Shown: positions 45,046-54,812, numbered from the stretch's first letter. The stretch is DNA of 64,000 nucleotides from Cytophagales bacterium (GCA_033344775.1 JAWPMT010000004.1:868001-932000); one strand, 5' to 3'. Made by a program: numbers and translations. Notes: generated from the sequence alone by a model not told the origin.

Positions 45046-46182
45046 TTAGAACTCAATCCAAACATTCCCTTTCTCCGACGATTCGATCACTGCCTCGATG
45101 AACTGCATGCCTCTTACTCCATCGTTCACCGTTGGGAAAGCTCCTTCATGGAAATCTTCGCCTCGAATGGACTTGGCTGCACCATTGTAGATATTACCCA
45201 TCGAATCGAAAATTCCTTCCGGGTGTCCTGGTGCCATTTTTGTACTCTCCGCCGCAAAATCTCCATTGTACGGATTACCAGGCTTCATGATTTGCCAGGG
45301 TTTGCCTTCGTCACAATAGTAGAGATAATTAGGATTTTCCTGTTCCCACTTTAATGCCCCTTTCGTTCCATAAACTGAAATCGCTAAAGCGTTCTCTTCA
45401 CCTGTCGCAATCTGACTGGCACGGATCACACATCGGGTATCGTCTTCAAAGCGAGCCAGTATCGTCCCATCCACATCCAGGGGGTTGTTATCATAGAGGG
45501 TATTCGTGTCCGAAAGCACTTTCTTCACCTTCAGTCCCGTAGTATACTCCACCATATTGAAAGAGTGTACGCCAATATCACCAATACAGCTACTGATTCC
45601 TGCCTTAGCCGGATCCAGGCGCCAAACCGTTTTTCTTTTCTCTATATCGTGAATCACCGGATTTATCCATCCCTGGTAATACTGTGAATCTACCTTCTGG
45701 ATTTTGCCGATCACTCCTTCTTTGATCATGGATTTCATCTGGCGGACCATCGGATAGCCTGTATAGGTATGCGTAAGTGCGAACGTGACACCATGTTTTT
45801 CAACCAGCTGCTCCAATTCGACTGCCTCTGTCGCATTCATGGTCATAGGCTTCTCGCAGATCACATTGAAATTGGCTGAGATCAATTCTTTGGCCATCGA
45901 ATAATGCAGGAAATTTGGCGTGACAATCACCACCACCTGAATACGATTTTCCTCTGAAAGGCCATTCTCACCTGCAATGAATGCACTAAGATTCGGGTAA
46001 ACCCTGGAAAGATCCAGATCCAATTGCTGAGCAAAGGATTTACCTTGTTCGAAATCACTGTCGAAAACGCCACCAACAATTTCATAGTGCTCACCCATGT
46101 AAGCCGCAATTCGGTGAAGGATACCAATGAAGGAGTTGTGTCCCCCTCCAATCATCCCCATTTTTATTCTTTTCTTAATCAT
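45046..46182 (-). CDS. Gfo/Idh/MocA-family oxidoreductase
   Basis: A 378-residue NAD(P)-dependent sugar oxidoreductase. The nucleotide-binding fold is at the N-terminus (KMGMIGGGHNSFIG). The family EKP motif is in CEKPMTMNATEA and the catalytic histidine block is GDIGVHSFNM. No signal peptide, so it is cytoplasmic. In known oxidation-based pathways such enzymes oxidise C3 of a sugar or reduce a 3-keto product. It lies 40 bases after the transporter gene. Direction and substrate of the reaction cannot be read from the sequence. Confidence 0.9.
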   Translation of the reverse strand: MIKKRIKMGMIGGGHNSFIGILHRIAAYMGEHYEIVGGVFDSDFEQGKSFAQQLDLDLSRVYPNLSAFIAGENGLSEENRIQVVVIVTPNFLHYSMAKELISANFNVICEKPMTMNATEAVELEQLVEKHGVTFALTHTYTGYPMVRQMKSMIKEGVIGKIQKVDSQYYQGWINPVIHDIEKRKTVWRLDPAKAGISSCIGDIGVHSFNMVEYTTGLKVKKVLSDTNTLYDNNPLDVDGTILARFEDDTRCVIRASQIATGEENALAISVYGTKGALKWEQENPNYLYYCDEGKPWQIMKPGNPYNGDFAAESTKMAPGHPEGIFDSMGNIYNGAAKSIRGEDFHEGAFPTVNDGVRGMQFIEAVIESSEKGNVWIEF

Positions 46183-46222
46183 CGATATATGTGTATTCAG
46201 TTTAGCTAAAAATTGAGACCAG

Positions 46223-47446
46223 TTACTCCTGGTATTTTACTTTTTCATTTTTGAAGGCAATGGCAAACAGGAAAAATACGAGCAATGCAAAACCAGCGGG
46301 CATCACCCAGATCGCTGGCCAATCGTGTCCTACTTCCATGACATATTGATCGGTAATCTTACCTGCAGCCCAGTAGCCAATCAACATTCCTATGCCATAG
46401 GTAGCAAGTGTGATCATTCCCTGTGCCGCACTTTTATATTGTTCTCCTGCCTTAGAATCGGTGTAAATCTGCCCCGAGACAAAGAAGAAGTCATAACAGA
46501 CACCATGCAGTCCAATGCCGAGTAAGATCATGAAGACAAATGATCCTTCATTTCCATAGGCGAACAGCACATATCTTACCGCCCAGGCCATCATTCCTAC
46601 TAACAAGGTTTTCTTCACACCATAGTGTTTCAGGAAGATAGGAAGAAGCAACATGAAAGCTACTTCGGACACTTGCCCCAGGGTCATCTTGCCAGCGGAG
46701 TTTTCTACATTCAATTCTACCAGAAAGAGGTTAGCATTAGAATAATAAAAAGCCAATGGAATACAGATCAGCACGGATGAAATGAAGAAAATCGCATAGT
46801 TCCTATCCTTCAGCAGTGAGATGGCCTCCATTCCGATCATGTGACCAAAGCTTACCTTTTCTTTCCTTGAAACCAGCGGTGGAGTTTTAGGCAAAGTGAA
46901 ACTGAAAAGTCCCAAAAGCGTAGACGCACCCGCCCCTAATAAGAAGGTATTGCGCAACAGACCTTCCTTCACAGCCGTCTGTGCATCCCAGGAAAAGTAG
47001 CTGATCACCAAACCAGCAATGATCCAACCCGCACTGCCCCATACGCGGATCCATGAAAAACTTTTGGAAGGATCATCCAATTGCCGGAATGCCACCGAAT
47101 TCACCAGCGCCAATGTTGGCATGTAGAGAATCATGTAGCTAAGGATATAGGGATAGAAAACATCGAAAGAAGACGTCTGGTAAAGCAGAAACATCAAGGC
47201 TCCTCCTAAAAGGTGCAAAAAACCCAGAATTCGCTCTGCATTGAAGTACCTGTCGGCAATTAAACCGATGATAAAAGGGGCCAGAATCGCACCCCAGGAT
47301 TGTGTACTGTAGGCCAATCCAATTTGTGCTCCATCGGCTCCAAGATTGTTATCCAGAAATGTCCCCATGGTCACGAACCAGCTTCCCCAGATAAAAAACT
47401 GAAGAAACATCATGGCACTAAGCCTGATATAGGTCGAAATATTCAT
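46223..47446 (-). CDS. MFS transporter, nucleoside-proton symporter type
   Basis: A 407-residue, 12-helix transporter. The N-terminal segment RLSAMMFLQFFIWGSWFVTMG and the LGLLADRYF-type loop (here IIGLIADRYFNAERIL) are typical of the Nuc_H_symport branch, which in Bacteroidota often accompanies Gfo/Idh/MocA and DUF1080 genes rather than nucleoside genes. It is the first gene of the seven-gene minus-strand set. It probably imports the sugar or keto-sugar released outside. Confidence 0.88.
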   Translation of the reverse strand: MNISTYIRLSAMMFLQFFIWGSWFVTMGTFLDNNLGADGAQIGLAYSTQSWGAILAPFIIGLIADRYFNAERILGFLHLLGGALMFLLYQTSSFDVFYPYILSYMILYMPTLALVNSVAFRQLDDPSKSFSWIRVWGSAGWIIAGLVISYFSWDAQTAVKEGLLRNTFLLGAGASTLLGLFSFTLPKTPPLVSRKEKVSFGHMIGMEAISLLKDRNYAIFFISSVLICIPLAFYYSNANLFLVELNVENSAGKMTLGQVSEVAFMLLLPIFLKHYGVKKTLLVGMMAWAVRYVLFAYGNEGSFVFMILLGIGLHGVCYDFFFVSGQIYTDSKAGEQYKSAAQGMITLATYGIGMLIGYWAAGKITDQYVMEVGHDWPAIWVMPAGFALLVFFLFAIAFKNEKVKYQE

Positions 47447-47634
47447 TGGGTTAAGTCAGGATTTCCTAAGAAATAGAATGAAAAGTAGCACCAATTTGAA
47501 GGATTCGCAAGAAATGCTGGGGCTAGCGGAGTACATTGGAGATGCAAACGATTTCTAAAATTCATGAACAGAAACATTCTCAGAAACGCTTTTTAATCCT
47601 TTGGGCAAACACGGTATTAAAGTATCTTGGCTAA

Positions 47635-48864
47635 ATGCGTACTCTGATCTGCTTATTATTCATGGTGCCTGGCATCGCTATGGCCCAAAACCCGCTACAA
47701 AATATCATTTCTTCTAACCCTTTTTTGAAGGAACTATCTAAAGACCGGTCCAAACATCAGATCCAGATCGTCTATACACGTATCGATAGAGATAAAAACA
47801 ATCAACCAACTTTTAGAAGCTTTGAATGGGGCCTTCAGGAAACTGAATATTATTATCCGGCAAGCACGGTGAAAATGCCCGCTGCTTTCCTGGCATTAGA
47901 AAAGCTCAATCAACTAAACATTCTGGGACTGGATGCACAATCGCCTTTGAAAGTTGGCGCTGCGCGTGAGCCACAAGTTCCAGTAACCGGAGACAGTACT
48001 TCCAGTGACGGAGCTGCTACTATCGCTCATTACATCAAAAAGATTTTTCTGGTGAGTGACAATGATGCATACAATCGCTTGTACGAATTCATTGGTCAGG
48101 AGCAGTTCACAAGTCGATTACATGAAAAAGGCTACAAGGATACGCGCATCCTCCACCGACTGGGTCCGGAAGGTTTTCCTTTCAGCTTTGATGACAATCA
48201 ATATACGAATCCTATCTCCTTTTATAAGGGCGATGAATTGATCTACCATCAGGGTGAAGTCCTCAGCCAGATTGCAGCAGCCAACAAAGTGGTTACCAAG
48301 AACGAACAATTGGGTGTGGCTCACATCAATAAAGCAGGGGAGCTGGTCAATGCGCCATTTGATTTTTCGGTGAAAAATTTCTTTTCCTTGCGAGACATGC
48401 ATGATGTCCTGAAAGCTGTCATGTTTCCGGAACAAACACCAGCTCACCGCCGGTTTGATCTCAATGATGAAGATTATCAATTCCTCTACAAATGGATGTC
48501 CACCTTTCCGGCAGAAAGCGGTATAGAGGCCTACAAAGAGAAAGAAGATAATTATGTGAAATTCTTCATTTACGGCGATCAGGAACAAGGAGACCTCCCA
48601 CCTGCCATCAAAATCTTCAACAAAGTAGGTTGGGCTTACGGTTTTTTAACGGATGTATCCTATATCATCGATAGGGAAAGTAAGATTGAATTTTTCCTTG
48701 CTGCCACGATCAAAGTAAATGAAAACGACACCTACAATGATGGGGTATACGAATACGAAACCATCGGGATGCCTTTCTTTGGCCATCTGGGACGCGCGAT
48801 CTATCAATATGAAACGACGCGAAAAAGAAGTTACCCCTCCGACTTTAGCCGATTGGGGTATTGA
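47635..48864 (+). CDS. Secreted beta-lactamase-like serine hydrolase
   Basis: A 409-residue protein with a signal peptide (ending near GIAMAQ) and the class A beta-lactamase/PBP fold. The nucleophile motif is S77-T-V-K80, the second motif is S141-D-N143, and the third is K330-V-G332 in place of KTG. Class A beta-lactamases have KTG and a conserved Glu166 loop; the long insertions here argue against a simple beta-lactamase, and a peptidoglycan-related or peptide hydrolase is equally likely. A near-consensus -7 box (TATCTTGG around 47623) stands before it. It lies alone, divergent from the transporter gene. Confidence 0.82.
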   Translation: MRTLICLLFMVPGIAMAQNPLQNIISSNPFLKELSKDRSKHQIQIVYTRIDRDKNNQPTFRSFEWGLQETEYYYPASTVKMPAAFLALEKLNQLNILGLDAQSPLKVGAAREPQVPVTGDSTSSDGAATIAHYIKKIFLVSDNDAYNRLYEFIGQEQFTSRLHEKGYKDTRILHRLGPEGFPFSFDDNQYTNPISFYKGDELIYHQGEVLSQIAAANKVVTKNEQLGVAHINKAGELVNAPFDFSVKNFFSLRDMHDVLKAVMFPEQTPAHRRFDLNDEDYQFLYKWMSTFPAESGIEAYKEKEDNYVKFFIYGDQEQGDLPPAIKIFNKVGWAYGFLTDVSYIIDRESKIEFFLAATIKVNENDTYNDGVYEYETIGMPFFGHLGRAIYQYETTRKRSYPSDFSRLGY

Positions 48865-49093
48865 TTTTATGAGTTGTTCAATATTTGATCAACCAAAGTG
48901 ATGGACCAATGACGCAACTTTTGATTTTTAGATAACCTACTTTTATTCATTTACCTTGAGATGGTTTTGAGTCTTCAAAGCATCCCCGAATCTTAATTTC
49001 TCCATCTTCCATAATTATTTTTTAATGTCTGGTAGGGTAATTCTTATTGCTACTGTAACACTTAATGAAGCCCATAGGTCCAATGAAGCGACT

Positions 49094-49101
49094 TATATTT
49101 G
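49094..49101 (+). promoter_or_regulatory. Promoter -7 box for the sigma factor gene
   Basis: TATATTTG matches TAnnTTTG exactly and is 18 bases before the ATG at 49120. No -33 TTG was found at the right distance, so the unit may rely on another factor or on auto-regulation by its own ECF sigma. Confidence 0.4.
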
Positions 49102-49119
49102 ACGCTGGAAAATTAACCC

Positions 49120-49632
49120 ATGGGCATCGCCGGATTTACAAAGGAAAATTTAAAGCAAGCGTACGAGGAACATTTCACCTCAATTCGCAATTTCCTTTAT
49201 TATAAATGCGGTGACATAGAGTTGGCGGAAGACCTGGTACAGGAGGTGTTCATCAAGCTCTGGGAAAAACGTAGTGATATTCGGTCAGAGACAGTAAAAA
49301 GTTTGCTATTTACCATGGCCAACAACTTGTTGATCAACCATTTCAATCACCTGAAGGTGGTTAGAAATCACGAGGGAGAACAAATTCGGGAAGATCGCAA
49401 GGAGATGAATACACCACAGTTCCAGATGGAGGAACAAGAATTTGGTGAAAAATTAAATCGGATTCTAGCCAAACTACCAGAAGGAAGCCGAGAGGTCTTT
49501 TTGATGAATCGCATCGAAAAGATCAAATATGATGAAATTGCCATAAGGCTGGGCATAAGTGTAAAAGCAGTAGAAAAACGAATGAGCAAAGCACTTAGTA
49601 TATTGAGAGAAGAAATTGGAAGAAAAATCTAA
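49120..49632 (+). CDS. ECF RNA polymerase sigma factor (FecI-like)
   Basis: A 170-residue sigma-70 family ECF factor. Region 2 is near residues 8-50 (YKCGDIELAEDLVQEVFIKLWE) and region 4 near 110-165 (LPEGSREVFLMNRIEKIKYDEIA and ISVKAVEKRMSKAL). Regions 1 and 3 are missing as expected. The next gene is a FecR anti-sigma factor whose ATG overlaps the stop by one base (TAATG). It is thus the sigma part of a cell-surface signalling system controlled by the TonB receptor downstream. Confidence 0.95.
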   Translation: MGIAGFTKENLKQAYEEHFTSIRNFLYYKCGDIELAEDLVQEVFIKLWEKRSDIRSETVKSLLFTMANNLLINHFNHLKVVRNHEGEQIREDRKEMNTPQFQMEEQEFGEKLNRILAKLPEGSREVFLMNRIEKIKYDEIAIRLGISVKAVEKRMSKALSILREEIGRKI

Positions 49633-50537
49633 TGGCTGATATAGACAAATATCATCAGTATTTCAATGGTGATTCTTCACCGGAGGACTTGGAGCCGGAG
49701 GTACTAGCCTTTTTGGAAAAGGCCTCTGAGCTTCAGGTTCCTGAAAGCCGAAGGACCAAAGATGATATTTGGAATGCTATTGACGAAGCGACCGATACCA
49801 CCGAAGAAGAAAAAAAGACGATTAAACTCTGGCCCCTGTTGAGTGGGTTGGCAGCTGCAGTCGTACTCTTTTTCATTGGTCTGAATGTGTTTAAAAGCGG
49901 GGACCCTGAAGTCATCAGCACTCCAGTAGAAATTGCGACTACCATCGGAGAATTTGAAGAGGTGACCTTGCCAGATGGATCGCAAGTCAGCCTCAATGCC
50001 AATTCCACGCTTTCTTATGGGAGCGAATGGAATCGTACCCTAACACTGGAAGGTGAAGCCTTTTTCGAAGTTACGAAAGGCAGCGAATTCACTGTCAACA
50101 CGGCGGGTGGTACTGTCGAAGTACTGGGAACCTCTTTTAATGTTTTCGCACGTGACAAAGACCTGGTCGTAGCATGTAAAACTGGCAAGGTAAAAGTGGA
50201 AGTAGCTGAAAAATCTTTTGAACAGGTGATTACTCCCGGAGAAACCATCGAAAGCCATAAAGACACCATCAGAAAGACTAAGATCGAGCCACTCATGATT
50301 GGCAAGTGGCAAACAGGAGAGTTTTACTTCGAAGACAGACCCGTTATGGAAGTGCTCGATGAAATACAGCGACAGTATAAGGTAACAATCAAAACGGATA
50401 GCCTGGAAGGCAAATTGTTCAGCGGATATTTTATAAGTTCCGATGGACTGGACATGGCCTTATCCATGGTTTGCGAACCGCTCAATCTTTCTTATAACAT
50501 CATTGACGGAAAAGATGTAGTGGTTACTTCCAACTAA
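49632..50537 (+). CDS. FecR-family anti-sigma factor
   Basis: A 301-residue inner membrane protein. Cytoplasmic sigma-binding part about 1-60, one transmembrane helix (about 67-87, LWPLLSGLAAAVVLFFIGL), and a periplasmic FecR domain (about 105-210, with GEFEEVTLPDGSQVSLNAN and EGEAFFEV). A C-terminal DUF4974 (about 225-301) resembles the STN fold and receives the signal from the receptor. It overlaps the sigma gene stop by one base. Confidence 0.94.
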   Translation: MADIDKYHQYFNGDSSPEDLEPEVLAFLEKASELQVPESRRTKDDIWNAIDEATDTTEEEKKTIKLWPLLSGLAAAVVLFFIGLNVFKSGDPEVISTPVEIATTIGEFEEVTLPDGSQVSLNANSTLSYGSEWNRTLTLEGEAFFEVTKGSEFTVNTAGGTVEVLGTSFNVFARDKDLVVACKTGKVKVEVAEKSFEQVITPGETIESHKDTIRKTKIEPLMIGKWQTGEFYFEDRPVMEVLDEIQRQYKVTIKTDSLEGKLFSGYFISSDGLDMALSMVCEPLNLSYNIIDGKDVVVTSN

Positions 50538-50549
50538 CCATTCGCCTGA

Positions 50550-53222
50550 ATGAGATACTTGCTACTCGCCATAGCGTTTACTTTTTCGCTGGCCTTACAC
50601 GCACAGGATACGTATGAAGTTTCCTTTGTGGATGTAAGTCTCGAGGAAGCTGTCAAAGAAGTAGCCAAAAAGTATCAACTCAAATTCTCATTCGACCCGA
50701 AACTACTACGGCAATACCGGATCACAAAAACGATCCATACCAATAAAGAAAAGCGATTGCTGGATGAGTTGCTCGACGGTGTACCATTACACTATAAAAA
50801 GGCCAAAAACTTCATCTTATTGATCCCTGATTCTACCCCTCCTCCTGAAAAGATTGTCGGAAAAGTGTTTGACAGTGGCACCGGACAGGTGTTATCCTAT
50901 GCCCAGGTAACCACCATAGACAATGCTAATATTAATGACGGTACAGGAGCGTTTAGCCTAAAAGTCCCCAGGGATTCGATGCAGATCACAGTCACGCACC
51001 TCGGATACAAGCCGAATACTTTCTGGATTAAGCCGGATGTGCAAGACATTAATATCGAACTGACGCCTGACATTCGGGTACTTCCTGAATTCATCTTCAC
51101 TGATTACTCGAAAGATAAAACCCGCGGTAAATTCAGTAGCTTCTTTTCCATCAACCCAAAGCAAGTACAATACCTTCCTACTGTCGGTGAGCCGGATATT
51201 TTCCGGTCGATACAGCTCCTGCCAGGCATTTCTGCGAGTGATGATTCCAACGCGGGGCTGGTGGTTCGTGGCAGCGATCCCGCCCAGAATCATGTGATCC
51301 TGGATGGTTTTACCCTGTACCACCTGAACCACCTTTTTGGGCTCTATTCTACCTTTAACCCCTATGTGATCAATCAAATAGATCTCTACAAAAGTGGATT
51401 CACAGCAAGGTATGGCGGCCGGATCTCTTCCGTAGTGGATGCAACTGGAAAACGAGGCAACAAAGACGGGCTCAAAGCAGGAATGGGCATTAGTCTTACA
51501 AGCTTCAATACCTATTTCGAATCCCCGATCAACAAGAAAGTCAGCGTCATTTTTGGATTGCGTCAATCCTACCAAAATTTCGTAAAGAATAATATTTACG
51601 ACCGATTTCTGAAGGAAAACAGAGTGGACCTTACCCAAGGCAGTTCGCTCAGAGAAGGATTTGAATCCGATCCGGACTTCCATTTTTTCGATATGAATAC
51701 CAAGATCTCGGCAAACCTTGGTAAAAACTCAAATCTAGATTTGAACTTCTATTTCAGTGATGATGAATTCGAAGGGGAAATTGACGTAGGAGGAGAATTT
51801 TTAGGAGGAGAAGAGTTTTTCATTTTAAATGATATCGCAAACTGGTCCAACCTGGGTTTTAGCTTGTATTGGGACAAAGACTGGGGGCAGGTCTCCTCTA
51901 CCATCGGCACCAGCTTTTCTAACTTCGAAAGCAACTCCGCTTTTATTGAATCTTATCAGTTCATAGGAGACTTTTTTGAGGATAGCATTTTGTTCCTACC
52001 ACAGGTAGATACCATCAGTGGGTTCGATGAAGAAAGACAGGTCAATAACATTGAAGAATTTTCAGTTAATTGGAAAAATGAAATTGAACTCAATGAGAAC
52101 AATACACTCTTCATTGGAACGGACTTTTCCTCCTATTATGTTGAATCCGTCTATAATATTGGGTTTGATGATGAAGTGATCTATATAGAAGACTCGGCAC
52201 AAGAATCCTCGCAATTCTCAACCTACGCAGAATACGAAACCAATTTTAACCGCTTTTACGTCAATCTGGGTCTGCGCTATAATCACTTTGAAATTACTGA
52301 CAGAAATGACTGGGAACCACGCCTCAATGCAAAGTACTACTTCACCGATAATCTCTCGCTGAATTTTAGTTGGTCCCGACACCATCAATACATCACTCGA
52401 ATTGCGGACAATCCTTTCGCGAATAGCGATACCCAAAAATGGGTGATGGCGGATGATGAGACTTTCCCGACCATGCAAAGTACCCATTGGGTAGCAGGGT
52501 TGAAATACAATCAAGGCAAATGGTCGGCGGATCTGGAGTTCTACCACAGGGAGACTAAAAATATTTTCATTCCGGAAATCTTTTTTTTCACCAATTCCGA
52601 AGTGGCCGTTAAAGAGGTTGACCCGCAATTTGAATTCCCTTTTGACACCATCGATTTTTTCTTTCCTGCTCCTACAGACTATACGGTAGATGGCTTTACC
52701 AGGGGAATGGACTTTTTCCTGAAATACAAAACGGACCGTTTCACTTCCTGGCTGAGTTACAGCTTGTCTGAGAGCAAAAACCGTAGCCCGATCGTGAACG
52801 AAGGCCGGGATTTCAACAATTCCTTTGATCAGCGTCATGAATTCAATCAGGTGAACTTATTTAAAGCCGGAAAATGGCATTTCTCCTCGCAATTCATCTA
52901 TGGCTCGGGTAGGCCTTATACGGCTCCCAAATCCCTTGATATAGACGAATTTTTCGGAATTATCTATGACATTGATCAGATCAATACCAAACGTCTTCCT
53001 TCGTATCATCGACTAGACTTATCAGCGAATTACCAGTTTGAATTCAAAAAGTTTGGGCTAGAAGCGGGCATTACGCTTTTCAATGTTTACGATCGCAAAA
53101 ACATTCGATCTCGACGTTACCTTCCTACCACCGATTATGATTTCGATCGATTGGAAATCACCACGATCGATTTCAGGTTGCTGGGGTTCACTCCTAACCT
53201 CACACTGAACTTCTCTTTCTAG
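50550..53222 (+). CDS. TonB-dependent receptor with N-terminal STN signalling domain
   Basis: An 890-residue outer membrane receptor. Signal peptide (residues 1-19, ending LALHAQ), then an STN domain (about 22-92, with YEVSFVDVSLEEAVKEVAK). A carboxypeptidase-like beta-sandwich (about 103-178), a plug (about 190-300, with RSIQLLPGIS and VIRGSDP-type VVRGSDPAQNHVILDG) and a beta-barrel ending in strand TPNLTLNFSF follow. The STN domain passes ligand occupancy to the FecR protein encoded 12 bases upstream. No SusD-type gene is linked; instead a lipoprotein gene follows after 183 bases. Ligand unknown. Confidence 0.92.
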   Translation: MRYLLLAIAFTFSLALHAQDTYEVSFVDVSLEEAVKEVAKKYQLKFSFDPKLLRQYRITKTIHTNKEKRLLDELLDGVPLHYKKAKNFILLIPDSTPPPEKIVGKVFDSGTGQVLSYAQVTTIDNANINDGTGAFSLKVPRDSMQITVTHLGYKPNTFWIKPDVQDINIELTPDIRVLPEFIFTDYSKDKTRGKFSSFFSINPKQVQYLPTVGEPDIFRSIQLLPGISASDDSNAGLVVRGSDPAQNHVILDGFTLYHLNHLFGLYSTFNPYVINQIDLYKSGFTARYGGRISSVVDATGKRGNKDGLKAGMGISLTSFNTYFESPINKKVSVIFGLRQSYQNFVKNNIYDRFLKENRVDLTQGSSLREGFESDPDFHFFDMNTKISANLGKNSNLDLNFYFSDDEFEGEIDVGGEFLGGEEFFILNDIANWSNLGFSLYWDKDWGQVSSTIGTSFSNFESNSAFIESYQFIGDFFEDSILFLPQVDTISGFDEERQVNNIEEFSVNWKNEIELNENNTLFIGTDFSSYYVESVYNIGFDDEVIYIEDSAQESSQFSTYAEYETNFNRFYVNLGLRYNHFEITDRNDWEPRLNAKYYFTDNLSLNFSWSRHHQYITRIADNPFANSDTQKWVMADDETFPTMQSTHWVAGLKYNQGKWSADLEFYHRETKNIFIPEIFFFTNSEVAVKEVDPQFEFPFDTIDFFFPAPTDYTVDGFTRGMDFFLKYKTDRFTSWLSYSLSESKNRSPIVNEGRDFNNSFDQRHEFNQVNLFKAGKWHFSSQFIYGSGRPYTAPKSLDIDEFFGIIYDIDQINTKRLPSYHRLDLSANYQFEFKKFGLEAGITLFNVYDRKNIRSRRYLPTTDYDFDRLEITTIDFRLLGFTPNLTLNFSF

Positions 53223-53405
53223 CATTTTCTCAGTTTAAAAATAGATTTTTTTCATTTTTTTTTAGATTTAAATAACTGATTATCAGATATTTAAAAAATC
53301 AATACTTATTATATCACAATTATTTCTTAGAAAATTCAGATTCAGGGGGTAGGGTATTTTAGGGTCTTCAGGTATATCATTCAAACCTTAAAAAATTAGG
53401 ATACT

Positions 53406-54812
53406 ATGAAATTTAAGCACTTGAATGTACTGGTCGTCTTGCTCCTCGCCGTGACGATCTGGTCTTGCGAAACAAACGACATTGATGGCGTAAACGTAGG
53501 TGAAGATCCTACGGTAAACCCTAGCGATATTACGAACGGGTCCGGCTTATTCAGCAACAACAGCGTAAGAGAAAGAGTCAGAGGAATTTCCGGATTCAGC
53601 GGACCTGGAGGATTCATCTACAGTAGAATCGGTTCAAGAAACGGAAGAACTGAAGGTGGCGTTTACAACCAGATCAGAGGAAGCCAAAACAGTAAAAATA
53701 CTGCCGGCAGAACTGCAAATGACGATTGCTTTACTGAAACGTTCAACGAAACAGATAACAGCTACGAGTTCATCCTTGATTTCGGTGACGGTTGTGAAGT
53801 GGATGGTGAATTCATGAAGGGTAAACTCGTAGAGAGAGGTACTTTCACTGACAATTCATTCAGCTCCGAAGTTGAGTACACAGGCTTTGGTGGAACAGAC
53901 TGGGAAGTGACCGGTACTGAGACTTACAATGGTACATGGAGTGAAGATGAAGCTGACAGTGCGGTATGGGAATCTGCCTACACATTTGCTTCTGATCTCA
54001 TAGAGACAATCACCGAAGCTGAAGGCACATTGGAAGTGACTTACCAGGCCAATGGCTCTGAGCGCATGGATGAAAACAGTTTCGTAGTAGAAGCTTCAAA
54101 TGAGGTTGTATCGGTAAGCACAGGTGAGTCATACGAGTCAACAGTTGAAACACCATTGGTAATGGACTTCACTTGCGACTGGGAAGCTGCTTACATCTTC
54201 GTGAGTGGTCTTGAGACCGGCAGCTACAGCTACGTGGACGAAGCAGGCGAAACAATCACTGGTACTTACTCAGTAGACTATGGTGATGGTACTTGCGATA
54301 ACCTGATCACAATCACTGAAGATGGAGAAAGCGAGGTAATAGATCTAAGCGATGTATGGGATGAGTGCGATGATCACGATGACGAATGGGAAGATGAGTG
54401 GGAAGACGATGAGTGGGAAGAGTACTACGCAGATACTGTAGTAGCCACCTATGAAATAGCTACAGCTCTCGAACTGTCTGAAGATGGAAGCCATTTCACT
54501 GCAGGTCAACTCGATGTGACGGCCACTTACGATGATGAAACAGAAACCGGATCAATAGTATTCAAGGTTGAAGATGGTGTACCAGTAGCCGTACTGACCG
54601 ATGTAGATGGTGATTGGGCAGTAACCTATGAAATTAAATTGGCGCTGACTACTGAAGAGGGTTGTGATTACTTCACTTCCGGATCACTTTTCATCGAAGA
54701 CGAGGGCGAGCAAATTAGCCTGGACTTCAATCCATTCGGCGAAAGCTGCAGCAATGAAGTGCTATTATCGTCTATCTACAATGATGACGAAGAAGAAAAT
54801 ACAGGAGACTAA
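53406..54812 (+). CDS. Large surface lipoprotein with separated basic and acidic regions, unknown function
   Basis: A 468-residue lipoprotein (Cys21 in TIWSC). Residues about 45-100 are rich in Gly, Ser, Arg and Asn with few acidic residues (SGPGGFIYSRIGSRNGRTEG). The rest is Glu/Asp-rich and beta-strand-like, with repeated lines such as GTFTDNSFSSEVEYTG, SVEVEYTG-like and ETYNGTWSEDEAD. A cluster at residues 316-345 is made almost only of Asp, Glu, Trp and Tyr (DDHDDEWEDEWEDDEWEEYY), which could bind divalent metal. No family is recognised. The position after the sigma/FecR/receptor unit suggests a ligand-binding partner. Confidence 0.7.
   Translation: MKFKHLNVLVVLLLAVTIWSCETNDIDGVNVGEDPTVNPSDITNGSGLFSNNSVRERVRGISGFSGPGGFIYSRIGSRNGRTEGGVYNQIRGSQNSKNTAGRTANDDCFTETFNETDNSYEFILDFGDGCEVDGEFMKGKLVERGTFTDNSFSSEVEYTGFGGTDWEVTGTETYNGTWSEDEADSAVWESAYTFASDLIETITEAEGTLEVTYQANGSERMDENSFVVEASNEVVSVSTGESYESTVETPLVMDFTCDWEAAYIFVSGLETGSYSYVDEAGETITGTYSVDYGDGTCDNLITITEDGESEVIDLSDVWDECDDHDDEWEDEWEDDEWEEYYADTVVATYEIATALELSEDGSHFTAGQLDVTATYDDETETGSIVFKVEDGVPVAVLTDVDGDWAVTYEIKLALTTEEGCDYFTSGSLFIEDEGEQISLDFNPFGESCSNEVLLSSIYNDDEEENTGD

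Noticed and set aside
44700-45050. A transposase or insertion sequence around the palindromic repeat
   Set aside because: The element has inverted ends but no coding frame of any size, so it is at most a non-autonomous repeat.
47635-48864. A true class A beta-lactamase resistance gene
   Set aside because: S-x-x-K and SDN motifs are there, but the third motif is KVG and long insertions are present; a general serine hydrolase is the safer call.
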